DNA of 64,000 nucleotides, from contig NC_067195.1 of the NCBI RefSeq assembly GCF_000699445.3, positions 83,586,569 through 83,650,568 on the forward strand, written 5' to 3'. Shown here one piece after another: positions 36,611-49,306 of the stretch; the stretch's first letter is position 1, and the number at the start of each line of letters is the position of its first letter. The notes beneath the pieces were generated by a model. That model was given only the letters and a program-made list of their open reading frames with translations, searched no databases and had not been told where the DNA came from. A program made the position numbers and the translations under genes. The stretch is from Schistosoma haematobium. Taxonomy: Eukaryota; Platyhelminthes; Trematoda; Strigeidida; Schistosomatidae.

Positions 36611-37564
36611 CCAAGTTTTTATTCCGTACAATACTTTAGGAAATTTTAAACACTATAAACTTCCTAAGGGCAAACTAGGTTATTCTTACAGTCGTATACG
36701 GACGAATTGAAATGCATTGCACTAGTTATATACAATGTAATAAACTATAGTATATTTATATTCGTTCACTATGTTTCATAGAACTGACAGCCTCAAAATC
36801 TTTGATGTGTCCAAATTCTTGAACAGTTTACATCATACACAAGTATACACATATGCATATACATACACACACACATGCACAATCAAATAAAGTTAGCGTA
36901 GCTCTACAAAATAACAACTAACATCCCGTTAAAGCAAAAAAATGTTATTTCTTAGAATTCAATTAATCATGCGTAAATGTGTTCCTTTTTAGAAAAAAAG
37001 CAAAAAGCTATACACGTACACACTGAAGACTTGGCATTCTTTATTTCCTAAGAATGTGTGTATGTGCACAATAGTAAGTGATTATAATCAGTTAGAAATT
37101 GTTTTTAATAATCCAATCTAGTGATTAAACACAAAGTCTTGCATGATCTTTAGAATAGAATCGACATTGATAGCTAGACACTGGGATATTTGTTACAACT
37201 CAATAAACGATGAGTGTTAAAATATCAATTTTGAGGGAGATCAGCCTGCAGTCCCAATAGCTCTATAATTACGTCTCCGATTATGATACTTAAAAATTTC
37301 TTAACATTCCTTTTATTTCTTTTAATGAACATGCGTTTCACCTGGAACTACAATTAAAAGGTTAACCTACTTTAAAAACAGTCTTATAACATCACCCTAA
37401 TTGTGGTGTTAAGTAATATTTACTATTAATGTTAAACATACTCAGTGTTGTAGAAATGAAGTAAAGTTATACGTAATAATCTCAAAACTAATAAAATGAC
37501 TCGATATTTCAAATGGACTAATAAACTAAGCAAATAATTCGCAAAGACTACTTAAAAAACAATG

Positions 37565-37860
37565 CTACTGTCGAGATCATGAATGTTTACTACCATTGAG
37601 TAGTCCCAAAACAAGACTTGAGATTTGTACAGTACTCCTTGGATTGCAGTGACGCAATTTGGAATACCATAGAAGACCGGGAAGCACTAGACAGTTGTTT
37701 TCGTTCTAGTACGGGACTCCTCAGGAGTGCGCATTGACGACTCTACAGGTACTGAACCTAAAACCTCCAGGTAAATCGACAAACATTTGACCATTCTAAC
37801 CATTGGGCCGAGATCCAATAGTAAATTTCAACTGCAATCGATTTATGACAAAGAAATGAC
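37565..37860. repeat. family B SINE, degraded foldback
   Basis: A short plus-like piece (GAGTAGTCCCAAAACAAGAC) precedes a minus copy at 37660-37860 (ACCGGGAAGCACTAGACAGT, GGACTCCTCAGGAGTGCGCA, tRNA-like head near 37790). The ribozyme is damaged. Confidence 0.6.
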
Positions 37861-37869
37861 CTATTCAAT

Positions 37870-39315
37870 CCCACCAGTGAAAGATATTTCACTTCTGATA
37901 AGTCTGAACTCTACAATTCAAAACTACTCATCAAAATTTCAGGAATACTTTTAAGTAAGTCACTGATAAGCTAAATAATATAGATTAGTTGACAGGATTT
38001 TTACAATAAAACACGAATTGAGATCAATCTGTAACGCACACAAGTAATTATAGGCGAATTTATATTCAAAGTGAATAGTTTAGGGTAAAACAGACAAAAA
38101 CAACTAGAACCAGAACTGTAAACTAACAATTCACAACGGATTGAATCAATATCATTAGATCTCATCAGTGTGTATAAAGTTATTAGTGAACGATTAAGAT
38201 AACTAAATATGATTTGACAAATCATAACACTATGAATAATACAAAATAAAGATGACTATGAAACAGGTAAACAGTACTTATAAGTTACACAATATATACT
38301 CATTTAGTAAATCAATGTAATCAGTTGATATATATAGTATTATCCAACACTCAATATTACTAATATGATTATCAGTAGTAGTAACACTTGTCGTTTTTGT
38401 TATATTTATAATTTTATATCACTTTTTAATGTTTTTTTTCTCTAATATTTGCCAATACTTATCTGTACAAACATTTAATTGGTCTAAGCTTACAATTCAA
38501 CGTAATAATCAAGATACACACATGTAAAACAACAAACATATGAATACTGTATGAGTAACCACCGTTGTTTTCCTCCATAAAATAATGGCTTATTTTAAAT
38601 GAGAAATAAATTTGTTACATACGAGTTAAATAAACATTGTAAATATTGATTAGATTATTTCAGATAGACTCGTTTTATTTCCGATAGACTAATAATAATA
38701 ATAGTAATGGTAATAGTAATAGTAACAATGGTAATAATCATAATAGCTGAAACAAATTCATACATCCATAGATACATAAATAGGTACAGGCTTGTGTGTG
38801 TATAATCGCAATTCATATAACATGTATATAATGTTTAGATAAAATGAACACAGTCATTGATCAGATAAATAAATTTCTATTGGACATCAATTTGATAGTA
38901 TTGATTGTATCATTAAGTAAAGTATTCAATTTTCATTATATTTAAGTTAGTTAAAAGTCAATTCATTTGGAGAGTGATATGGTAACTATTGTGATTTGTC
39001 AAAAAGATATGATTGCATAATATTAGAATATATGATATATCAACAACAGCAATAACAAAAATATGTTGGTTGTATATTTGTATTTCAAATACCCACTAAG
39101 TATTACTACTATTATATCTTGTCTAAAGTGCTGATAGATAGTCACTAGATTAAGTGATTCTAGACTGATCTATTTTGTTGAAAAATAAAAAAACAATAGA
39201 TGAAAGAGATTGGCAAGAAGTACTAAACTGAAAATTTCCTATTAGTTACAACTACAGAATTACCGGAAAATGTCTCAATTACCGTGAAACAACTTGTAAC
39301 TCACAAGCGGAAATT
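37870..39315. other. AT-rich sequence without recognised feature
   Basis: Short (TAATAG)-like runs near 38.7 kb only. Confidence 0.55.
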
Positions 39316-39412
39316 AATGGTAGCTAACAGTGGAATCTACGATACGTATTTCGTCTTATCTGTTAGATGAATCTGCATCCCAGCGTTGGTATTCACTTCG
39401 AGACTTGATAAA
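39316..39412 (-). repeat. family A ribozyme region, antisense, core deleted
   Basis: The reverse complement has GGGATGCAGATTCATCTAAC, then AGATAAGACGAAATACG and TAGATTCCACTGTTAGC. The segment that should hold CTGANGA is missing, so this is a dead copy. Confidence 0.65.
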
Positions 39413-40004
39413 AATAAATTCCACCTCGATTATCTCCAATATTAAGTAATGATTAATATGCATTCAAATTTACAACAATACTTCCAGTTTATCTTTTCTT
39501 ATATGATACAAAAAAAACAACATTAGATAAGATATTTAAAATGAAAAATCAACAAAACACCATTCGGATTTATACTCATCAGATGATGAAATGATATATT
39601 TTGTTTAGTTAAGAATCATACTACTTCTTAAGTAGTACATATAAAAGATGAAATAATTCCATATTTTTCATTAGGGATGTTTGATACTTCATTTTATCCA
39701 TTCATATTTGTTATTGTTTTAGTCAGAATAATAAGAATGTCATTGCCATTATAATGTATGAATAACATAGTAAATAATTAAAATGGAAACGAAATAACAA
39801 ATATCTATATCTGTGTATATATACATATACGTGTACACAAGGGTGCGTGTTCATTGTTTAAAATTTCTGGCTTTTAGCCAAACATTACTACTTATAATTT
39901 TCGTTTTACAATTAAACAAATATATTTCTATGAATAAAAATGGAAAAAAAGACTTTTCCCCTACTATGCTTTGTAACAAAAAATTTAATAGACATATATT
40001 AGTA

Positions 40005-40080
40005 TCAGAAGGGGTTTTGTGAAGATTGTTGTAGTAATTTGAAAACAGTTGAGATCATGAGTCAATGGAAGCTAGACATA
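40005..40080 (-). repeat. family B SINE, 3'-terminal fragment, antisense
   Basis: TATCAGAAGGGGTTTTGTGA is the inverted 3' terminus, followed by GTTGAGATCATGAGTCAATG and GAAGCTAGACA, where it stops. Confidence 0.7.
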
Positions 40081-40569
40081 ATATTAGTAAAATGTTTTTA
40101 TTATATATAGTCATATCACACGATATGAATTTATGGAGGCTAATTTCATCTTCTGGACCATCATTTTCTAAAAATGCATAAAATTCCCTATTAGAAACTT
40201 GTTTCAATTTAGAAATATGTTCTCCAACTCCATAATCTTTATGTTATTTATTAATGAAATATTTACAATTCATTGTGAATCTCATGATCAAGAAATCTAT
40301 GAAGTATTGTCAAGATGGTCCACAAGAAGAATGCAAGATGTTTACTGAAAAACCTATATATTAAATATGTGAATAGAAATTCGATTGAAGTAAGGCTGAT
40401 AGCAAACATTTATGAATGAAAATAAGTGACATCGAACCATTGTATTCTTTAGATATTTACAGATTATACGCTCCTAAAACGTTTATTTTCTCAAAATATT
40501 GTGTTGATAATTCTTGACGGTAATCCAAAATATGTGGTGTTGAACAAAGCATGTATTATTATTACTAGT

Positions 40570-40880
40570 ACTGTGGTGTGCGCTACTTATATCCACATAA
40601 GTTGTATATAACGATGATCAGACATAGAATGTATTTCAGTGGAAGTTCGAGAGGGGAAGAACGGGAACGAAGAGCAATTGTTATGAAAATGCATGAATAA
40701 TGAAATCTAAGACGACGGACCGATATTTGCAAAAGGAACAGTCAAGTTTGAGACAATTGATCAATATTTTGTAAATTAACTATTTACTGTATGGTTGTCA
40801 GATTTTAGTGAGATGTTCTGTAATTTTGTGCTCAAATATATTCGGTTGTCCCCGCTCGTGTTCTCCTTCACTATATTACC
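40570..40880 (+). repeat. family C dispersed repeat, copy 5
   Basis: CTGTGGTGTGCGCTACTTAT onwards matches copy 1 (3021-3345) at about 90%, including GACATAGAATGTATTTCAGT and the ending TCGGTTGTCC. This and copy 1 are the youngest pair. Confidence 0.7.
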
Positions 40881-41689
40881 ACTATTATGTAACTCATCAA
40901 GCATTGGTTTGTTTAAATGACTTTAAGTCATATCGATTGTATGCAGGTTATCCATACTACTTGATTTACAAGACATTGAAGTCAACATAGAAGAGTCCGA
41001 ACCTTCAATTTAATGATTTAAGGTCGAATGGGTTCATCACTAAGCCATTTGATATAACAGATAACAAATGAAAGTATATAGATCCAATTAATAAAACCAT
41101 TGAAAATCATAATATGTCATCAATCCTATAAGATATAAATCAATTCCTTTAAGACTAAATATATATCTTGTTGTATCAAAGCTGATTAGTAAGGCAATTA
41201 AATCATACAACATTTTATGTTAATTATCCCTTTTTATCTAAAATTAAAACAATTTACATCATAATTGCAGATCATTTTAAGATCTACCATGTAAGACTGA
41301 ATTAAACTGGTTTGAATGCATAAAAGTCAAGGAGATTTATGACCGTTTGATCAAGATATTATGTATCAGTCATCATCCAATTCATAAGTACGAATTGGCT
41401 AAATTGTTTAAAACATTCTAGTTATGATTCTTTTCAATGATTGTTCATTTTCTTTTAGTTAAGCATAATACACAAAAAAGAATCTTAGAAACAACAAAAA
41501 TAGTGTGGAAACAGACAAATTAATTGTTCAATGAATAGTAACCAATATTATGTTTTTTCTAGTCTTCTTTAAAGATAACTGAATTCTATCGAACGAGTTG
41601 CGATTTATCTACCATTCATCTAAGTGAATTAACCAAGTGTGTAATATTTTGAAATGTTAATTGGTTGGTTGTAGCTGAAGTTGATAAGC

Positions 41690-41860
41690 ATAGTGTATCT
41701 GAATTTTCGAGGCAATAGTTGCTCCCTAGAGGATTCAAAAACAGATTGGTCAATTCTAGTCTAAGACATTACTCATTGAAGCTATAACTTTATTGCTACT
41801 GACCGTTTGTAGGACTGATTGACTGATTTCACAATTCATGTTTTGTATTACTGGGCCATT
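41690..41860 (-). repeat. family E SINE, degraded
   Basis: GTTGCTCCCTAGAGGATTC and GACCGTTTGTAGGACTGAT parallel GGTGCTCCCTGGCGGATTC and GACCTCCTGTAGGACTGAG of the 48.3-kb copy. The ribozyme is lost. Confidence 0.55.
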
Positions 41861-41943
41861 AGAAATTTCATCATCTAATATAACTAATCATTAATTAGTA
41901 TAGACAGTAGCTAATCAATGTTGTTAACTGATATTCATGTTAT

Positions 41944-42145
41944 CAGAATGAAGGTTTTGTGGAGATTGTAGTAATTTACTATTTAAATTCGTGAGTCAAT
42001 TTACACTAAACCACCATGGAAAACCTGGAAGCACTGGACCGTCATTTCGTCCTAGTATGGGACTCTTGAGCAGTGTATACTCACGATCCCATACGCAGTA
42101 CTCAAACCTAGGAACTTCGTTCTCGCGCGCAAATGCTTATGTTAT
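41944..42145 (-). repeat. family B hammerhead SINE, antisense
   Basis: TATCAGAATGAAGGTTTTGT is the inverted 3' terminus. Ribozyme region has CTCAAGA instead of CTGANGA. It stops in the tRNA-like head (CTCGCGCGCAAATGCTTA). Confidence 0.75.
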
Positions 42146-42435
42146 ATATAGTCACAACTAGATCTCAACTTTATAGCTCGTCATGATATCTGACAGTTGT
42201 TCAATTGATTACAAAATGTAGATGTAGAAACAAAACGTCGAAATTATATGATACATTTTCTTCATTTTACCCAACCAGATTCATATCCATGAAACTTCAA
42301 TGATTTCTGCTAATTTGTCATTTTTATTAATTATTTAGTAACCGTTCATAGCTTACGATTATTTATTTTCTGTACACGAGAATAATCTTCAATGAAACAG
42401 TTATAGATAAAGAGGTTTGTGAATACAGTCATGTT

Positions 42436-42800
42436 TTCATAGTTGAAATCACAAACTGACCTTAGCTAGAAAATCATGGAAAACTAAGAGCATTAAATAG
42501 CTGTTTCATCCTACTGTGGAACTCTTCAATGTACACAGAGTTAAACTTTGAACCTTCAGGTTTCATGGCAAGCGCTTAAACTTGAGATCACTGATCACTC
42601 ATCCAATGGCATACATGACTAACTTTAATCAACTTGTGGTATTTTACAATCATTATCCATTGTGTTCGGTGAGTAACTACCTCATATCTTAAATAGTTGA
42701 AATCTAATGAATGCACATTGCTGATTTGTCCCATAATAGTATGAAACAACTATCTAGTGCTTCCTGACTCTTAATATTTGTCTAACCATGAAAATAGTTA
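42436..42800. repeat. family B SINE, old foldback copy
   Basis: A minus copy (42440-42690) with 5' region (CATTGTGTTCGGTGAGTAAC) meets a plus ribozyme/3' piece (42712-42795: GCACATTGCTGATTTGTCCC, ATGAAACAACTATCTAGTGC). Divergence is high and both ribozymes are broken. Confidence 0.65.
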
Positions 42801-43163
42801 TGGACTGGTTGATTTAACTTTCAATTTTATTTATTTATTTTGTGTTTTTCCTGTTTTCTATTATTCGTAAATATTTGCTTTCTATGAATCAAAAGTTAAT
42901 ATCATCAGTTATGAACTGACATCAGATGGCGGGACCAAGGGAAAATGGCAACATAACATTTTGTTTGTTTAAATGTATATTCAAAAGAAATACCAATTAA
43001 TGTAACTGATATATATATAGGCATAAATGCACGTGCAAACTTACACATACAGACATTGAGAAAAGGAGAAAGGCTACATGCAGTAATTAATTACATACCT
43101 TATTTATCATACAATCACAAGTCAACATCAACAACAAGGGACTTCATCAGTATAATATCATTA

Positions 43164-43164
<1 letters not shown>

Positions 43165-43199
<35 letters not shown>
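43165..43199. repeat. (TAA)n microsatellite
   Basis: About 11 TAA triplets. Confidence 0.93.
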
Positions 43200-43200
<1 letters not shown>

Positions 43201-43838
43201 TTGATAGTTATATGGTTGTAATTCCTAATCTCATTGGATTCTTGAAAGTTTTGCTACTAAATAACCAAATCAAGCCAACCACTATTATATTTAACCTCCT
43301 CATATAACTCTCATAACAATAGGGAATATCAGTTATAGAAGCAGTGGTAGAAATGAAAATTGTTGATATTTGTAAATTGGTATGACCTTCGGTTTTAAGC
43401 AGGTAATAAATCATTGTAAACATTATATATATATATATGGATTTTTAGAAAGAAGAAAGTGACTAGATTACAATGAAATTACAAGATTTGCATAGTTTTA
43501 TCATATGGTGTATTTTTCTTTGAAAATAAATAGAATAAATATAGATTTATTCGGTTACTATCAACTTATTATGTAATTATTATATATAAATATCAAAGCA
43601 TGCAAACATAAATATATTTCTTATAGATGTACGTTTGTGTATACATATATATAGAATGTGCATAGGGTATGGAAATTCTATGCAAATATGCGGGCATTAT
43701 TTGTAAGAATTTGGTAAGTGTTGTTGATTAAACATGCACCAGTTAGTTATATTAAATCCAACTGTCATAAATCAACTTTGACCTCTATATAGAATGTAGA
43801 TTATTTGTGTGTTTAAGGGAAATTGACTTTATCTCTGC

Positions 43839-43841
<3 letters not shown>

Positions 43842-43896
<55 letters not shown>
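43842..43896. repeat. (TA)n microsatellite, longest in the window
   Basis: 55-bp uninterrupted TA run. Confidence 0.95.
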
Positions 43897-43898
<2 letters not shown>

Positions 43899-44109
43899 AG
43901 TTCCTTTTAGGTATTCTAATGCATGATTATTAAGCAAATTGTTTTCCTTCTTAATATTTACCACAATTAATGTGTTGTTTGTTTAAGTTAAATACGATAG
44001 ATAACTCAGGTATTTCCTTTTCTAATGTTAACTAGAGAATTTTTGTTTCGTCTAAGGGTATAGTGAAGATTATTGAATTTTTTTTATAGTTTTACATCAT
44101 AAAAGAATT

Positions 44110-44375
44110 TTAGTTAGAAAATCATTTAAAACTGTGAAGTTTTGAACGATATCGATGCCTACAATGGTAGTGGATGAGGTTGACATAATATTGAGAATTG
44201 ATTGAAGTTAAGCATATAAACTGTTGGGTATCAACTCAGTGATCTTAGGCTAAAGCATTAACCCTGCTGAAATCTCTGACAAGTGCTTCTAAAGAATCGT
44301 ATAATAAAACGAAAAGGATCTCGAGTGCCTTCTAGTTTTTTAATGGTTGTTTAACCAAAGTCAGTTCGTGCAATA
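44110..44375 (+). repeat. family B SINE, degraded
   Basis: GAATTGATTGAAGTTAAGCA, CAACTCAGTGATCTTAGGC and TTCTAGTTTTTTAATGGTTG follow the family order, but stops in similarity are frequent. No ribozyme core remains. Confidence 0.5.
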
Positions 44376-45179
44376 AAACTATGAAATTAGGGAATGATCG
44401 AACACTCAATATCGTTGGGTATATGTTTTATGGCGGTTTAGATGTGATCGATTTTCCACACAAATGCATACTTCGCTTCCATTTATAAGAGTTTCGATGG
44501 TTGGCAAGGAAAACAAATTCCCAGAGCTCTTTAATTTCGTTGGTTCTCTAATTGATATTTGTTCGTGATAAAAATCACTCTCAAAGTGTACAAAAGTCAT
44601 CCAAAGTATCAGCTAAATATATATAATCTAGCTTAACTATAGTTAACTTTTTTCTGATTCAATTGACAACAAATGTTACCTGAATAATATGGATACTATT
44701 AATTAAAATTTAATCCAAGATTAGGACTTTCTATCGACTTCAAACATTATTCAAACAAATTGGTTTGAAATAACTGTTCATAGATTTATTGGTGATATTA
44801 TAATGAACCGACTTGAAGTATCACACAACTTAACAACTAAATATATACATATATATATAGACGTACAGGTGAATGAGATCAAGTGTCTACAGATTTTTAG
44901 ATCTTCAATCAAAATTAACTCTTCTATCTTGAAGGATTTCTTTAAGAAAAGTTAAAAATTTGTCTGATAGATTAATAGAGTTGAGATTGATTAATGAGTG
45001 ACTGTACAATGTGATACATGATACCTTAAAACTATGAACTTTACGCTCTCTCTTAACATGATGTAATACACACAGAAAGATAGAGACTTACAGGCATTCT
45101 GATCATTTAAGGTTAATAGAAGTTCTGAACTCAATCACAACACATCACCATATACCTTCAACAAAACATTGTTTTCCAA

Positions 45180-45580
45180 TATGAGGTTGTGGGTACTGTA
45201 GAATATTTCTAAATTAAATCATGAACCGACCTAAGTTAGACAGTCATCGAAATCCTGAAAGCACTGAACCGCTGTTTCGTCCTTGTGTGGGACCCCATCA
45301 GTGCACACCCACGAACACACACTCGGGAGCCGAACGACTAACCTCTAGACCACTGACATGACGATCCAACGGTATTAATTTATAACCTCAACCAGTCCAT
45401 GATATTGCGCGACCATCTTCCATTGTGTTCGGTGGATAACTGACTCGCACCCAACACGGGATCGTTCACTAGAAATCCGGGGATTTCCTCCCTCTTATGT
45501 GTGGGATAGTAGATGCGCACTGATGCAGAATCACATACTAGAATGAAACGGCTGCTCGATGCTTCCATATTAATCATATT
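45180..45580. repeat. family B SINE, foldback copy
   Basis: A near full-length minus copy (45182-45475) with 5' region at the centre is followed by a plus ribozyme fragment (45508-45575: GATGCGCACTGATGCAGAAT). Neither ribozyme is intact. Confidence 0.7.
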
Positions 45581-45959
45581 TGAATCAAAGATCTCTACAT
45601 GAAGACAAAGAATTCGAAGAAATAAACTTGTAACTGTTTTAAAATATGACAGTATTTTGATTATTCACTTTTTTACTTCTTAATTGTGTTTAAGCATAGA
45701 AATGAATATTTTCATATTGAGATTTCAGAAAGAAAGTGTACTGTGATATCGACTTATGTATGACTAGTGGCTACAATGCATACCTAATCGGGATTCAGGA
45801 CTAGATAACGTGACATTAACTACCTATCGATAACTGATTGGTGTAAGTATATCAGCCATGTAGGAGATCAGTTGTAGTCTCAGTGGCTTAGTTGTAATCT
45901 ATGTGATTGTAACTCTAGGTTAGTCAGATTTGAATCCCTCATCGATTAGCGATTTCTTC

Positions 45960-47329
45960 AATATTTCAAATATAGTTTATGAATGTTACCCGGTATGAAA
46001 TATCATTTGAAGTTTTGCTAATAATTCCTACTAAAATGTCCGTAATTTAACTAATACACTTGGTGGTTAAATGAGTTCTACTTGTATCTAAGACAAGAGA
46101 ATGAAGCATACTACAACTGTTAAAAATAAACACATCCCTTGTTCTATCGTTTTTACGATATGACTCAGTATCTTTGCCATGGAATAAGAACTATAACTGA
46201 AGAATCCTCTGTTCTTTTGATAGACAGACTTAAATTTAGCACGTGATGTGCACATACATACACGTTAACCAGATATACAATAGTCAAACATCCATATTAA
46301 CAAAATCATACATAAATATTTACATTGTTATTTCGATAAAACTAGTGTTAGAATGAAGAAATAAGGAAAGAGAGAAAAAAACCCTTTATATACGCATTAG
46401 TAATCAGATCAATTCATTTTGAATAATTCAGGTGATTTTCACATATAAACAAAGTACTATAATCAAGATTATAAACAATAACAACAGTAATATACAAAAG
46501 AAAACTATTTCAGGCCACCATGATAGACACTAACAGAATTTGACTCATCTCAAAGTGTTTATGTTGTTTTTCCAATAAACTACTCTTTAAAAAACAAAAC
46601 AACAGATTAATGGTTTATTTGTATAAGTATTGGGAAAATATATGCAAATTGAGTTATGAAAACCATGATTCTCCCTTTTTTTTTAAAAAAAAAAAAAAGA
46701 AAAACAAAAAAAGAAAATTAAAAATTCTATTTGGAATTGTTTAGCTGAGTGAATTTGCATCCCATTGGTCAATTCTAGATAGATAGGTAGATAGATAGAC
46801 AGACAGATATAATCATCGTGGAGCCTAGTACAGATGTATATGGTGGTCCAATCTCCCAAATGAGGATTAGTGCAATGAGATGGAAAATAACAATATCATT
46901 GTAATAGATTTAATAGGTGACTAAATAATTTTCGGCCATTAAACTTCAAATAAAATAATTAATTAGTTCAAGTATAAAAAATAATTTAAAAAAAAGCGTT
47001 TGTAGGTTCATAGGTGAATTTGGGATTATAGGAACTTATATTAAAACTGGCCAAAAAATTGACAATTAACCAGTTGTATAGAAAAACATTAAGGTGTCAT
47101 GAATAGATTTATAAATTTCGCTTAGAGATTTTTCAAAATATTGATTGACTAACAGTTATTTTAGGTACATTCGAGACATTCAGAAAATTCGTTACGTAAT
47201 TATAAAACGTCTCCGAACAGATAATGATGTTCTCATTCCGTATTACTATTTAGCAAACTAATGAATTATTATAAAGGAAAATAACACTTTAATTTGATTC
47301 TCATCAGAAAATATATTCATTTATTGTCA
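45960..47329. other. AT-rich sequence without recognised gene
   Basis: Contains a T9A14 palindromic tract near 46673-46698. Nothing else is recognised. Confidence 0.55.
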
Positions 47330-47565
47330 ATTAATAGTCTCGTGAAGATCGTTGAATTTTCTTATTTCATATCGTATACTAACGTTAGTCAGAAAATCGT
47401 AAAAATCATGGAGTACTGGAAAACTTTTTCGTCCTGGTACGTACTCTTCAGCAGTATGCACTCATGACCCCACTAGGGATGGAATGCAGGATCTCTAGTT
47501 TCATGGTGAACAATTAACGGTTAGAACCATTAGATCGGTGTCCAATAGTACAATTTCAATGTCAA
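47330..47565 (-). repeat. family B SINE, degraded, antisense
   Basis: GTTAGTCAGAAAATCGTAAA, TTTCGTCCTGGTACGTACTC and TTCAGCAGTATGCACTCATG follow the antisense order through the ribozyme into a tRNA-like head remnant. Confidence 0.55.
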
Positions 47566-48318
47566 ACAATTTATTTTTGTATTTTTATGGAAATATCTTA
47601 CTTACCTTGTTTTAATAAATAATTTCCAACCAGTAAACAAAATGAATGAAGAATAAACGTAAGAAGTGTTTATCCACTAGGAGACTGTCAATACTGGAAG
47701 AAGAATATGGCAACACTGACGGTGACCGTAACGGTGACAATAGTAAGGGTAATCAACCTGTCATTTTTAAAATAAACCAAGAACAAAGAAGAAAAGGGGT
47801 TTAGAGAAGATAAAAATAAATCAATAAATAAACATTATCCTCATTGATTATCTTTGCTTTCATGTTTACCCTTTCAAAACAATTTTTATTAGCATTAATT
47901 ATTTACTACTAACTTAAAACAACATTTGAGTGAGTGAATGAGTGAAGATATTATTTTTCACAGAAATTTATCAACGAAACTAAATGTGAGATTTAACTGC
48001 AAAGAAACTAAACAAACTCTTCTAGGTAGGAGGGGAAGACAGATGTTGGATAATTTGATATTACAGTTATTATCATACTAATTATTTTTTATTTTTCTGA
48101 TTAGGAAATATCAATAAATAAATAAAACGAATAAACAAATGATTATTTCTGACACAAAGAGGAAAACAAGTAGATTTGAAGTGACAGGACTATAATTTAT
48201 GAACGAATCCAATCAGTTTTAAAATAGAGCCTCTTGGATTTTTATGCGAAAATCACTCATTCAAATGGTTAAATAACATTCTGGCATTAAAGCTGATTAG
48301 ATTGTGGTTGGAGGTAGT

Positions 48319-48379
48319 CGACAGGAAACCCTGGACCTGGGTTTCGTGCTTCTTGGCACTCGTCAGCAAGGTGTACCTG
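48319..48379 (-). ncRNA. intact-looking type I hammerhead ribozyme (family E)
   Basis: On the minus strand: stem I CAGG...CCTTG with CAGGG...CCTG around an internal loop; core CTGACGA; stem II GTGC/GCAC with a 6-nt loop; GAAA; stem III ACC/GGT with a CA loop; cleavage triplet GTC. Every core base agrees with the hammerhead consensus. This is the best-formed ribozyme in the window. Confidence 0.82.
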
Positions 48380-48499
48380 TAATCGTGAGGGAACTGGTGC
48401 TCCCTGGCGGATTCCATCTCGTGTCACCCAGCTTCACAGTCAGAGACGTTACCACTGAGCTATCCGAGCCGCGACTGACCTCCTGTAGGACTGAGATGT

Positions 48500-48683
48500 A
48501 ATCACAATTGATTGATCAGTGGGTGGTGATCAATGTCATACGTGTCTAGTCCTTATTAGTGCATTGTCGAGTCACCTAGATTGGTGGCCACATTGCAACA
48601 TGATCGATAGCATTCGATCTGCACTAATAAGGACTAGACACGCATGACATTGATCGCCACCCAGTGATCAATCAATTGTGATT
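48500..48683. repeat. 64-nt inverted repeat
   Basis: Arms 48500-48563 and 48620-48683 are complementary except at three positions, with a 56-nt loop. The loop contains ATGATCGATAGCATTCGATC, itself partly palindromic. Confidence 0.88.
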
Positions 48684-49243
48684 AAAGATTATGTAAATTC
48701 CTGATGTAAACCTTAACTGTAACTTGTAACACTAACGTGTAACCCTTAATCGTCAATTTAATTTCTCGCACTAATTCATAACTTTACTTTGAGCCTCATA
48801 AATTGGTTTGAGTTCTTCAAGGTTAGTTCGATATTGATCAAAAGTAATACATCAATTATAGTCTCTCTTCTTCTTAGAAAAAAACGGAACATTCAACAAG
48901 CATTGCTTTTAAGTCATTCAATGTGCCCAGTACTAATTGTTATTTGATGAAAGAATAATAAATTGTTGTCATTAAAAATGTTTATTCCTTTAGTCAGAAA
49001 GTAGGTAGTATCGTAGACGTTAGTACCATATCAAGCCCACATAGATTATCCTAACTACTGGACAGACCGATTTATTCATTCATTTTGAGTCACATTTTGA
49101 CCTTGTTAATAACTCGCTTATTAGCCTTGAGTGTATTATATGAGAGTATGTGTGTAGCGCTCACCCTAGCTACATGATGATATTACGTTATTCACCAACC
49201 TACAAACACTGATATTGTCAAGTACTGACGACAATCCAAATAA

Positions 49244-49303
<60 letters not shown>
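49244..49303. repeat. (CT)n(AT)n compound microsatellite
   Basis: CT dinucleotides (49244-49264) pass directly into AT dinucleotides. Confidence 0.95.

Positions 49304-49306
<3 letters not shown>

Larger units (their letters stand above)
48304..48690 (-). repeat. family E hammerhead SINE with hairpin head
   Basis: On the minus strand: a 64-nt inverted repeat (48683-48620 and 48563-48500, three mismatches) comes first. Next is a tRNA-like head with a perfect A box (TAGCTCAGTGG, 48462-48452) and a weak B box, then a complete hammerhead at 48379-48319. It is a different family from A and B by sequence but has the same layout. Degraded relatives are at 22125 and 41690. Confidence 0.75.
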
